This document shows positions 36,645-44,315 of a stretch of DNA of 64,000 nucleotides, one piece after another. The stretch comes from Endozoicomonas sp. SCSIO W0465 (GTDB lineage Bacteria > Pseudomonadota > Gammaproteobacteria > Pseudomonadales > Endozoicomonadaceae): the NCBI RefSeq assembly GCF_023716865.1, contig NZ_CP092417.1, positions 2,210,001-2,274,000 of the forward strand, in the 5' to 3' direction. The notes beneath the pieces were generated by a model. It was not told where the DNA came from. It made no database searches and was given only the letters and a program-made list of their open reading frames with translations. The position numbers and the translations under genes were made by a program. How positions within the stretch are numbered: the stretch's first letter is position 1; every line of letters starts with the position of its first letter.

Positions 36645-36982
36645 CAGTTTTACCTCCAAAACACATGACTATCGACGTTTATTATAGCAGCTGGCTCACG
36701 ACGTAGGGTCGGTGGTAATCAGGAATTCATTTGACGATCAGCAGATTAACAGAAATGTACAATGTAAATCATTCCATCGAGAAAACAGTGTATGGGGGTT
36801 AAGTTACAGCTAACTGGCTTATAGCCAGTTTGCTGGTTGATTTTCCCTGTATTAGCCCGGTAAAAAATCATTTATCCTCTGCCGATTTCACTCAAGCTGT
36901 ATTAGAATAGCGTTTCTCTACCGACATCCAGGCATTTTACCGGCTCGTCCTGCGGGCTGTTAACAGGCAACCGAGGTAATGA

Positions 36983-38248
36983 ATGTTCACAAAGGACATG
37001 ACCATCGCTGAATTTGATCCGGAGCTGAAGGCGGCTATTGATGCAGAAACCCTGCGTCAGGAAGAGCATATTGAGCTGATCGCATCCGAGAACTATGCCA
37101 GTCCACGAGTTATGGAAGCTCAGGGCAGTGTGCTGACCAACAAATACGCTGAAGGTTATCCTGGCAAGCGTTATTACGGTGGCTGTGAGTACGTAGATGT
37201 TGCTGAGCAGCTGGCCATCGACCGTGCCAAGGTGCTGTTTGGTGCTGGTTATGCCAACGTTCAGCCTCACTCGGGCTCCCAGGCAAACTCGGCCGTATTC
37301 ATGGCCTTGCTCAAGCCCGGTGATACTATTCTGGGTATGAGTCTGGCTCATGGTGGCCACCTTACCCATGGTGCCAGCGTCAGTTCTTCTGGTCGGATCT
37401 ACAATGCCGTGCAGTATGGCATTACGCCTGATACGGGTGAGCTGGATTACGCAGAAGTTGAGCGCCTTGCCCTGGAACATAAACCCAAACTCATTATTGC
37501 CGGTTTTTCTGCATACTCCAGGATTATTGACTGGCAGCGTTTTCGTGATATTGCTGATAAGGTTGGTGCCTACCTGCTGGTGGATATGGCCCATATTGCC
37601 GGTTTAGTGGCTGCAGGTGTTTATCCTTCTCCGGTGGGCATTGCTGATGTGGTCACCACCACTACCCACAAAACCCTGGGCGGACCTCGCGGTGGTTTGA
37701 TCCTGGCCGCTGAAGATGAAGAGCTGAACAAGAAACTGAATTTTGCTGTCTTCCCTGAGTCTCAGGGTGGTCCTCTGTGCCATGTGATTGCCGCCAAGGC
37801 CGTCTGCTTTAAAGAAGCGATGTCCGATGAATTCAAGGCTTATCAGGCTCAGGTGGTCAGGAATGCCCAGGCCATGACCCGGGTAATGATGGAGCGTGGC
37901 ATCAAGATTGTTTCCGGTGGAACCGATGACCACCTGTTCCTGATGGATCTGATCGGTAAGGAATACACTGGCAAAGATGCGGAAGCAGCCCTTGGCCGTG
38001 CCAATATCACGGTGAACAAGAATGCGGTACCTAATGACCCACGTTCACCTTTCGTAACCAGCGGTCTGCGTATCGGCACGCCAGCGATTACCCGTCGTGG
38101 CTTTAATGAACAGGACTCTGCCGCACTGGCCGGCTGGATCTGCGATGTCCTGGACGCCCTGGGCGATGGCTCCGGTGATCAACAGGTGGAAGCAGAAGTA
38201 AAAGCCAGCGTGTTGGAAATCTGTTCGCGCCTGCCCGTTTATAAGTAA
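36983..38248 (+). CDS. glyA: Serine hydroxymethyltransferase
   Basis: A 421-residue PLP enzyme that interconverts serine and glycine with tetrahydrofolate, supplying one-carbon units. Motifs: LIASENYASPRVMEAQGS, KYAEGYPGKRYYGGCEYVD, the PLP-lysine region TTTTHKTLGGPRGG, and GTDDHLFLMDL. Ribosome-binding site gaggtaa before the ATG. It ends in a strong terminator. It connects biochemically to kbl-tdh and folE in this window. No riboswitch is evident in the 250-bp upstream region. Confidence 0.98.
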   Translation: MFTKDMTIAEFDPELKAAIDAETLRQEEHIELIASENYASPRVMEAQGSVLTNKYAEGYPGKRYYGGCEYVDVAEQLAIDRAKVLFGAGYANVQPHSGSQANSAVFMALLKPGDTILGMSLAHGGHLTHGASVSSSGRIYNAVQYGITPDTGELDYAEVERLALEHKPKLIIAGFSAYSRIIDWQRFRDIADKVGAYLLVDMAHIAGLVAAGVYPSPVGIADVVTTTTHKTLGGPRGGLILAAEDEELNKKLNFAVFPESQGGPLCHVIAAKAVCFKEAMSDEFKAYQAQVVRNAQAMTRVMMERGIKIVSGGTDDHLFLMDLIGKEYTGKDAEAALGRANITVNKNAVPNDPRSPFVTSGLRIGTPAITRRGFNEQDSAALAGWICDVLDALGDGSGDQQVEAEVKASVLEICSRLPVYK

Positions 38249-38266
38249 CCGGTTGAGTTGCAACAG

Positions 38267-38307
38267 AAAGCCGCTGTGCCTTAAAGCATAAGGTCAGCGG
38301 CTTTTTT
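38267..38307 (+). terminator. Rho-independent terminator of glyA
   Basis: aaagccgctg and cagcggctttttt around a loop that itself can pair (gccttaaagcataaggt), followed by a T-run, 18 bp after the glyA stop. The rest of 38308-38572 is an intergenic region with nothing recognised. Confidence 0.9.
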
Positions 38308-38572
38308 ATCGATCATAAGGTTGCCTGTGAATCTGAATTCAGCGAAACCACTTCTGACATGGTTAAAGGGGCGGGGTTGACGTAGCGGTTCTTAAGGTTG
38401 GAAAGCGATTATCTGCGCTGCATGTTGTCCTCTCAGAACCCACTCAGGGTTCTGATATGCGGGTAGAAACCGGAAGCTTGTAATAAAACTGCAGCTGGTT
38501 ATTATTGCTACAGGGCATATGGCTAATTCTGTCCCCCTGATTCCCTCAAAAACTCAAGGATTAACTGGCGCG

Positions 38573-39034
38573 ATGCATTGTCCATTCTGTGGTGCTGCTG
38601 AAACAAAAGTGATTGACTCACGTCTGGTTGCAGAAGGCAGTCAGGTACGCAGGCGTCGTGAATGTCTGTCCTGCATTGAACGTTTCACCAGTTATGAAAC
38701 CGCCGAACTGCTGATGCCAAGACTGGTTAAACGGGATGGTACCCGTGAGGCTTTCAATGAAAATAAGCTGCGGGCGGGCATGTCCCGAGCCCTGGAAAAA
38801 AGACCCGTTGGTGTGGAGCAGCTGGAAGAAGCGTTAAGTCGTATTATTCATCGCCTGCGGGCTATGGGGGAACGGGAAGTCAGTTCCCGGATTCTGGGTG
38901 AAGAAGTTATTCGGGAACTGAAGCAGCTGGATGAAGTTGCCTATATCCGTTTTGCTTCCGTCTATCGCCACTTCAAGGACCTGAATGAGTTTCGTGAAGA
39001 AATTGACCGACTGGAGACCGAGGATCGGGAATAG
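38573..39034 (+). CDS. nrdR: Transcriptional repressor NrdR
   Basis: A 153-residue regulator of ribonucleotide reductase genes. The N-terminal zinc ribbon MHCPFCGAAETKVIDSR and RRRECLSCIERF precedes an ATP-cone (LVKRDGTREAFNENKL). NrdR senses ATP/dATP and binds paired NrdR boxes. The start was set at ATG 38573 because the zinc ribbon begins there; an in-frame ATG 18 codons upstream would extend it unnaturally. A near-perfect NrdR box occurs upstream of nrdD at 43686, so nrdDG is a likely target. The next gene starts directly at its stop. Confidence 0.97.
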   Translation: MHCPFCGAAETKVIDSRLVAEGSQVRRRRECLSCIERFTSYETAELLMPRLVKRDGTREAFNENKLRAGMSRALEKRPVGVEQLEEALSRIIHRLRAMGEREVSSRILGEEVIRELKQLDEVAYIRFASVYRHFKDLNEFREEIDRLETEDRE

Positions 39035-39718
39035 ATGCCCCTGATTCTGTTATTGCTGGCAATACTGGTCCTGGTATTTGGCCCTCAGTTCTGGGTCAGG
39101 CAAACACTGCGTAAATATGGCAAGGATCGAGTGGATCTTCCAGGAACCGGGGGCGAACTGGCGCAGCACCTGATTGAGCGATTCCAACTGGACGGTGTTT
39201 CCGTTCGTGAAGGCCGGGAGGGAGAAGATTATTATGATCCGGAAAACCGGGTGGTTTCGCTCTCTTCATTGCACTATCAGGGGAAGAGCATCGCTGCGGT
39301 TGCCGTTGCTGCCCATGAAGTCAGCCATGCCTTACAGCATCAGGAGCAGCATCCGGGGTTTATGCGCCGTCAGAGGCGGATAAACATAGCCATGATGATT
39401 GAGCGGTTCAGTGTCATGGCCTTGATGATTACGCCTTTTATTTTCATATTAACCCGGCTGCCTCAGAGTACTCTGATCACGTTGCTATTGGGCGCTTCAG
39501 GGATGATTGCATCACTTTGGGTGCAATTGATGAACCTGCCCGTTGAGCTGGATGCCAGTTTTAACAAGGCCCTGCCGATTCTGGCAGAAGGATATCTTGC
39601 CAACGACGATATACCGGGAGCCAGAAAAGTCCTTAAAGCAGCGGCAATCACCTATGTTGCTGCTGCCCTGGCAAGTCTGCTAAATATCGGACGATGGATA
39701 GCTATTCTGAGGCGATAA
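39035..39718 (+). CDS. Membrane-bound neutral zinc metallopeptidase (YugP type)
   Basis: A 227-residue protein with an N-terminal membrane segment (LILLLLAILVLVFGPQFWV) and the zinc motif AAHEVSHALQHQE (HExxH). Further hydrophobic segments follow in the middle (MALMITPFIFIL) and at the C-terminus. This is the pattern of the Zn_peptidase_2/YugP family, whose substrates are unknown. It starts at the base after the nrdR stop, so the two are translationally linked, perhaps only by operon position. Confidence 0.87.
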   Translation: MPLILLLLAILVLVFGPQFWVRQTLRKYGKDRVDLPGTGGELAQHLIERFQLDGVSVREGREGEDYYDPENRVVSLSSLHYQGKSIAAVAVAAHEVSHALQHQEQHPGFMRRQRRINIAMMIERFSVMALMITPFIFILTRLPQSTLITLLLGASGMIASLWVQLMNLPVELDASFNKALPILAEGYLANDDIPGARKVLKAAAITYVAAALASLLNIGRWIAILRR

Positions 39719-39755
39719 GTAAATTATTTTAACCACTGTTTGGAATTGAGTTGAT

Positions 39756-40379
39756 ATGGTCAGTTTATCGTTGCTGGCTCTGTTTGTTCCCACGTTTTTC
39801 TTTGTTTCTGCAACTCCGGGCATGTGCATGACACTGGCCATGACGCTGGGTATGACCGTTGGTGTTCGACGGGCACTCTGGATGATGCTGGGAGAGTTGC
39901 TGGGGGTTGGATTGATTGCAGTGCTTGCCGTGGTTGGTGTGGCTGCGGTGATGCTGAACTACCCTGCAGCATTTACGGTGTTTAAGTGGGTTGGTGGCGT
40001 GTATCTGTTTTACCTGGGGGTGCAGATGTGGCTTTCCAGGGGGAAAATGGCCATTCCCGAGGAGGGACAGCGGCCCGTGGAGACAGGCGCCAGAGAGCTT
40101 ATGATGCAGGGGTTTGTAACGGCTATAGCAAACCCCAAAGGGTGGGCATTCTGTATCTCACTGCTGCCACCCTTTATTTCTGAGGATCTGCCTGTTGCCC
40201 CACAGCTGATTATTCTGGTTTCCATTATTCTGATGATTGAGTTTGTCTGTCTGAATATTTACGCAGCCGGTGGTAGAACACTGCGACACTTCCTGCAGAA
40301 AAGCGGTAATGTTCGAGTAATGAACCGGATTGCCGGCTCTCTGATGATGGGGGTAGGTATCTGGTTGGCGTTCGGCTAA
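39756..40379 (+). CDS. LysE/RhtB-family amino-acid exporter
   Basis: A 207-residue inner-membrane protein with about six hydrophobic helices. The family N-terminus has PTFFFVSATPGMCM, followed by GVRRALWMMLGELLG, KWVGGVYLFYLGVQMW, and FVTAIANPKGWAF. LysE/RhtB proteins export amino acids or similar compounds; the substrate is not predictable. It follows the peptidase by 37 bp, likely in the same operon. Confidence 0.9.
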   Translation: MVSLSLLALFVPTFFFVSATPGMCMTLAMTLGMTVGVRRALWMMLGELLGVGLIAVLAVVGVAAVMLNYPAAFTVFKWVGGVYLFYLGVQMWLSRGKMAIPEEGQRPVETGARELMMQGFVTAIANPKGWAFCISLLPPFISEDLPVAPQLIILVSIILMIEFVCLNIYAAGGRTLRHFLQKSGNVRVMNRIAGSLMMGVGIWLAFG

Positions 40380-40429
40380 GTAGCTGATTAGAACCCGGGG
40401 CAGAGCAGGAGGTTGTCTTATCAGGCAGA

Positions 40430-40613
40430 ATGCTCCGGAGTATAAATTGAGTCTGATGAGAAGGGTGTTAACTCCGTCTGAAAGCACCCCTTGACTTGGC
40501 CGGCATTCACCTTCCGAATTTGCAAAGGTCGCCAGCACAACCAGTAAAAATTTCTGTGTCGAATTGAGATTGCCGAGTCCTTTGGTATTTATTTGCACAC
40601 GAACCATTTTCAT
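40430..40613 (-). pseudogene. Fragment of a helix-turn-helix (HTH_36-like) protein
   Basis: A minus-strand reading frame from ATG 40613 (GGGGTG ribosome-binding site) begins MKMVRVQINTKGLGNLN. It contains LNSTQKFLLVVLATFANSEG and ECRPSQ, similar to the HTH_36 replication/regulator domain start. After about 55 residues similarity stops and the frame runs on antisense to the LysE-type gene. It is probably a truncated remnant. The rest of the 40380-40910 gap shows only a possible plus-strand hairpin at 40686-40726. Confidence 0.35.
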
Positions 40614-40685
40614 CACCCCGATTGTGTACGCAAACGAAATCATTGCTGTAATGCCTGCTGAGCAGTAGCTCATTGCTATACAGAG

Positions 40686-40726
40686 AAACCCGGTAGGAGT
40701 TGGCGCTCCGATGATCCGGGTTTTTT
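40686..40726 (+). terminator. Terminator-like hairpin in the LysE-nrdG gap
   Basis: aacccgg and ccgggtt, with an inner ggag/ctcc stem, are followed by TTTTTC on the plus strand. It is 300 bp past the LysE-type gene, so which transcript it ends is unclear. Confidence 0.4.
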
Positions 40727-40910
40727 CTTGTGTTTCAGAAACACAGACAGCCATCGGAATAATGCAAGAATATTTCGATATATCCTATCAAAACAGACCC
40801 ATTTCAATATCGAAATCTCGATACAAACAAGATAAAGAACAGTATCAAAGAACAAGTTGCACAATGCGGGCTGCGCAGGGGAACATAACGCTCTGCGTGA
40901 GCGGGAAGGA

Positions 40911-41405
40911 TCAGACCTGACACAAACATTGAATTAAAGGTCGGTTGAGATGGATCACCCGTTGATTACTGCTGCCTCGCCATGGCAGTGAAAGATCTCT
41001 CTTGTCCAGCTCAAAGCGTCCATCAATCAGCACATCAATGTATTGCACAACGTCCTGTTGAGCACTACTGAACTCTTCCAGAATGTAGCCAGTCCATAGC
41101 CAGATATTTTTGTCCGGATATTCGGTTTTTACCCGCTTGACCAGCTTCAGTATGCCGGAAAGATTGCCTGGAAAAAGCGGATCGCCACCAGAGAGCGACA
41201 ACCCGTCCCGCTTGATACGGATATCCCCCAGATCTGCAATAATCCGGTCTTCCATGGCCTGGTCAAAAGGGGTTCCCTTGCAGGCATCCCAGCTGGTGGC
41301 ATTATGGCAGCCTTTGCAGAAATGCTCACAGCCACTGACAAACAGAGTGCAGCGGGTACCTTCACCATTGACGACGTCGATTGGATAGTACTGGAGATAG
41401 TTCAT
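40911..41405 (-). CDS. nrdG: Anaerobic ribonucleotide reductase activating protein
   Basis: A 164-residue radical-SAM enzyme that generates the glycyl radical on NrdD. It has the Fe-S motif CEHFCKGCHN (CxxxCxxC), preceded by GTRCTLFVSG. SAM-binding features SLSGGDPLFPGN and LWTGYILEE follow. It lies 32 bp downstream of nrdD and is co-transcribed with it. Works only without oxygen, so the organism can make dNTPs anaerobically. Confidence 0.95.
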   Translation of the reverse strand: MNYLQYYPIDVVNGEGTRCTLFVSGCEHFCKGCHNATSWDACKGTPFDQAMEDRIIADLGDIRIKRDGLSLSGGDPLFPGNLSGILKLVKRVKTEYPDKNIWLWTGYILEEFSSAQQDVVQYIDVLIDGRFELDKRDLSLPWRGSSNQRVIHLNRPLIQCLCQV

Positions 41406-41437
41406 TGATCGTTTATTGATGGTTCATCGATACCTTA

Positions 41438-43600
41438 TCAAAGGTGCTTAACCCGGCGAACCACTTCTTCCTGTTTCCCTTTGATAAACGGTCGGCTGTT
41501 GGGTTGGCCCAGGTAACCACAGACACGGCGGGTCACGGACATTTTGTCAGAGTCCCGGTTTTTGCACTGCGGGCATTCAAAACCGCGGCTGGTGGCATTG
41601 AACTCGCCTTCATAACCACAGCTGTAGCAGGAGTCATTCGGTGTATTGGTGCCGTAGTATGGGACTTTGTCGTAGGTGTAGTCCCAAACGTTTTCCAGTG
41701 CCTTCAGGTTGTTGGCCATGTTCGGGTACTCACCGTAACAGATGAAGCCGCCACTGGCATGCTTGGGGTATACCTGCTCAAAGTCGACCTTGTCGTACGG
41801 GTTGACTTTCTTTTCCACATCCAGATGGAAAGAATTGGTGTAGTACCCTTTCTCGGTCACACCTTCAATCACTCCAAATTTCTTTCTGTCCAGCCGGCAG
41901 AAACGGTCACACAGGCTCTCGCTTGGGGTTGAATAGAGGCTGAAGCCGTAGCCAGTTTCCTGTTTCCACTCATTCACCGCCGCACGCAGGGTTTCTACAA
42001 TGGCAACGGCTTTCTGGCGAAGCTCTTCACTGTCGTATAGATCAGTAGCACTGCTTTTTTCATCGCTGCTCTTTCCACCAGTGCTCGTTCCACCATAGAG
42101 GGCATTGATCGTCTCATGGATACCGATGTAGCCAAGTGAGATGGATGCACGACCATTTTTGAAAATATCACTGATCTTGTCGTCTGGCTTCAGGCGAACA
42201 CCGCAGGCACCTTCAACATAGAGAATGGGCGCTACTCGTGCACGTACGCTGTCCAGGCGCTGGATACGGGTCATCAACGCTTCCTTGGCCAGCTGCAGAC
42301 GCTGTTCCAGCAGTTGGTAGAAGGTCTCTTCACTGCCCTTGCTTTCAATCGCGATGCGGGGCAGGTTGAGTGAAACGACTCCCAGATTATTGCGGCCATC
42401 ATGAATCATCTTGCCGTCTTCTTCATAAACGCCCAGGAATGAACGACAGCCCATAGGGGTTTTAAAGCTTCCGGTCACTTCAACCAGCTTGTCATAGTTG
42501 AGAATGTCCGGATACATCCGCTTGCTGGCACACTTCAGTGCCAGTTGTTTGATGTCGTAGTTCGGATCTTCAGGATTGAAGTTCACCCCTTTTCTGATGG
42601 CAAATACCAACTTTGGAAAGACCGGAGTCTTGCAGTTTCGGCCCAGACCACGAATCCGGTTGTTCAGAATGGACTTCTGCACCAGGCGCTCTTCCCAGCT
42701 GGTCCCCAGGCCAAAGCCAAAGGTGACAAAGGGCGTCTGGCCATTTGCCGTATGCAGGGTATTAACTTCATATTCCAAAGCCTGATAAGCGTCATAGCAG
42801 TCCTTCTCGGTCATTTCCATGGCGTATTCACGGGCTTTTTGTTCATCACCAATCCAGCGCATACCCTGCTGCAGGTGCTTTTCAAAGGTTTTGCGAACGT
42901 AAGGTGCGTGAATGCGGTCAATCTCGTTGATGCTGGTGCCGCCATAGATATGGCTGGAAACCTGGGCAATGATCTGGGCCGTGATGGCCGCTGCCGTAGT
43001 GATTGACCTGGGTGTTTCAATTTCCGCATTACCCATCCGGAAACCGTTGGTCATCATCCCTTCAATATCGATCAACATGCAGTTGAACATCGGGAAGAAG
43101 GGCGCGTAGTCCAGGTCGTGGTAATGGATTTCGCCACGTTCATGGGCGGCGGTAATGTGCTTTGGCAGAATATGCTGTTTGGCGTAGTGTTTGGCGACGA
43201 CACCGGCCAGAAGGTCCCGCTGGGTCGGGATGATTTTACTGTCCTTGTTGGCGTTCTCGTTAAGCAGCTCTTCATTATCCTGATTGATAATGCTGAGAAT
43301 GTCCCGGCTCAAGGCGTTGCGTGACTCACGTTCAATATCCCGGGTCTGACGGTACTCAATGTATTTACGGGCAGCGTTATGGTATTCGCTGCTCATCATC
43401 AGGTGCTCCACCTGATCCTGAATATCATAGATATCCACCAGTTCCTGACCCGCCACGGTGTTGGCTACTTTTTTCGCCACATACTCAGCAAAGTCATGGT
43501 CTTTGATCTGAGCATCATTCAGGGCACTGGCAACGGCTTTTATGATGCGCGGCGCATCAAAAGGCTGGCGTGAGCCATCGCGTTTGATGATCTCAGTCAT
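41438..43600 (-). CDS. nrdD: Anaerobic ribonucleoside-triphosphate reductase (class III)
   Basis: A 720-residue enzyme that reduces NTPs to dNTPs using a glycyl radical. Features: N-terminal ATP-cone (IIKRDGSRQPFDAPRIIKA) for allostery, the catalytic barrel, the zinc site CYSCGYEGEF...CPQC, and the C-terminal glycyl-radical motif RVCGYLG with Gly at about 695. The start is ATG 43600 (MTEIIKRDG) with GGAGA upstream; an in-frame ATG 13 codons earlier is less likely. First gene of nrdDG, probably repressed by NrdR through a box 86-101 bp upstream. Confidence 0.97.
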   Translation of the reverse strand: MTEIIKRDGSRQPFDAPRIIKAVASALNDAQIKDHDFAEYVAKKVANTVAGQELVDIYDIQDQVEHLMMSSEYHNAARKYIEYRQTRDIERESRNALSRDILSIINQDNEELLNENANKDSKIIPTQRDLLAGVVAKHYAKQHILPKHITAAHERGEIHYHDLDYAPFFPMFNCMLIDIEGMMTNGFRMGNAEIETPRSITTAAAITAQIIAQVSSHIYGGTSINEIDRIHAPYVRKTFEKHLQQGMRWIGDEQKAREYAMEMTEKDCYDAYQALEYEVNTLHTANGQTPFVTFGFGLGTSWEERLVQKSILNNRIRGLGRNCKTPVFPKLVFAIRKGVNFNPEDPNYDIKQLALKCASKRMYPDILNYDKLVEVTGSFKTPMGCRSFLGVYEEDGKMIHDGRNNLGVVSLNLPRIAIESKGSEETFYQLLEQRLQLAKEALMTRIQRLDSVRARVAPILYVEGACGVRLKPDDKISDIFKNGRASISLGYIGIHETINALYGGTSTGGKSSDEKSSATDLYDSEELRQKAVAIVETLRAAVNEWKQETGYGFSLYSTPSESLCDRFCRLDRKKFGVIEGVTEKGYYTNSFHLDVEKKVNPYDKVDFEQVYPKHASGGFICYGEYPNMANNLKALENVWDYTYDKVPYYGTNTPNDSCYSCGYEGEFNATSRGFECPQCKNRDSDKMSVTRRVCGYLGQPNSRPFIKGKQEEVVRRVKHL

Positions 43601-43685
43601 GGTGGGTCTCCGGGCTGATCGAGTAATCAGATATTGCACCTATCCGGGTGAAATATCTACAGGTGGTGGTTTTTTTGTTTGATGG

Positions 43686-43701
43686 ACACTATATGTAGTG
43701 T
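43686..43701. promoter_or_regulatory. NrdR box upstream of nrdDG
   Basis: acactatatgtagtgt is a near-perfect match to the palindromic NrdR consensus (acaCTAtATATAGtgt). NrdR usually binds two boxes about 31 bp apart; a second, degenerate site may lie near 43717-43735 (ctactaaagtg). Confidence 0.8.
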
Positions 43702-44010
43702 TTGTTGGTGGCTATGATCTACTAAAGTGATGTGTTCTGCAATATTGACAAAACGTAAATAATCACAACAGACCCCGGTTTTCATTGGGAAGTCAGGAGT
43801 TACTGACAGGGAAAGTCATACAGACTGTGCAATTAGCAGCGTGAGCCTGGTGAAATACTGTTTTGTAGGTGTTTTCCGAAGTGTTTTGGCAGGCGTTAAC
43901 CCCCGGCCAAGGCCAGAGAATCTCCCTGGCCGTCATATTTGTTGAAACTTTTTTCAAAAGCACTGGTCAGATATCTATTGCAGTCAAGCGTTGTTATACA
44001 TACACAAGCA

Positions 44011-44191
44011 CCTCGTTCCCACGGTCCCGAGGGTGTCGCGAAACCCTCGTTCCCACGCTCTGCGTGGGAATGCATACGGATCTGGCAGCATGAGAAAGAA
44101 CCAATGCCTGGCAGGGTTTTCGGGGGCTTCATGCGAGTTTGGTATTTGTGGCGGGATCGGTATGCATTCCCACGCAGAGCGTGGGAACGAG
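44011..44191. repeat. Cluster of REP-like palindromic repeats
   Basis: Two 30-bp units at 44046-44075 (starting ctcgttcccacgctctgcgt) and 44162-44191 are exact reverse complements. Each has an internal palindrome ttcccacgc/gcgtgggaa. A shorter unit begins at 44011 and a degenerate one follows near 44220. Related units occur at 12796 and 15103. The cluster occupies most of the 715-bp nrdD-to-44316 gap. Confidence 0.85.
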
Positions 44192-44315
44192 ATGTCCGGA
44201 GGGTTTTGTGACAACCTTCAGAGCATGGGAACGAGGGGGCTGGCTGTATGGGTATTAGCGCTTTTCTGCACTAGTAGAATCAACAACTAACAATAGTGGG
44301 AAGGAATTCAAAGCC

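Larger units (their letters stand above)
35256..36723 (-). mobile_element. IS1595-type insertion sequence carrying a MITE
   Basis: Inverted ends cctgattaccac (left) and gtggtaatcagg (right), with further similarity inward (tacgtc), are flanked by a perfect 8-bp duplication aattcatt at 35248-35255 and 36724-36731. The transposase is frameshifted, and a MITE of family B has inserted near the left end. It sits 120 bp upstream of the SET gene start and may affect its promoter. Confidence 0.9.

Noticed and set aside
36732..36982. Glycine or tetrahydrofolate riboswitch before glyA
   Set aside because: No matching conserved core could be seen in this AT-rich leader.
40158..40754. 198-codon minus-strand open frame overlapping the LysE-type gene
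   Set aside because: Most of it is antisense to a well-supported transporter. Only its first ~55 codons after 40613 resemble a protein domain, reported separately as a fragment.
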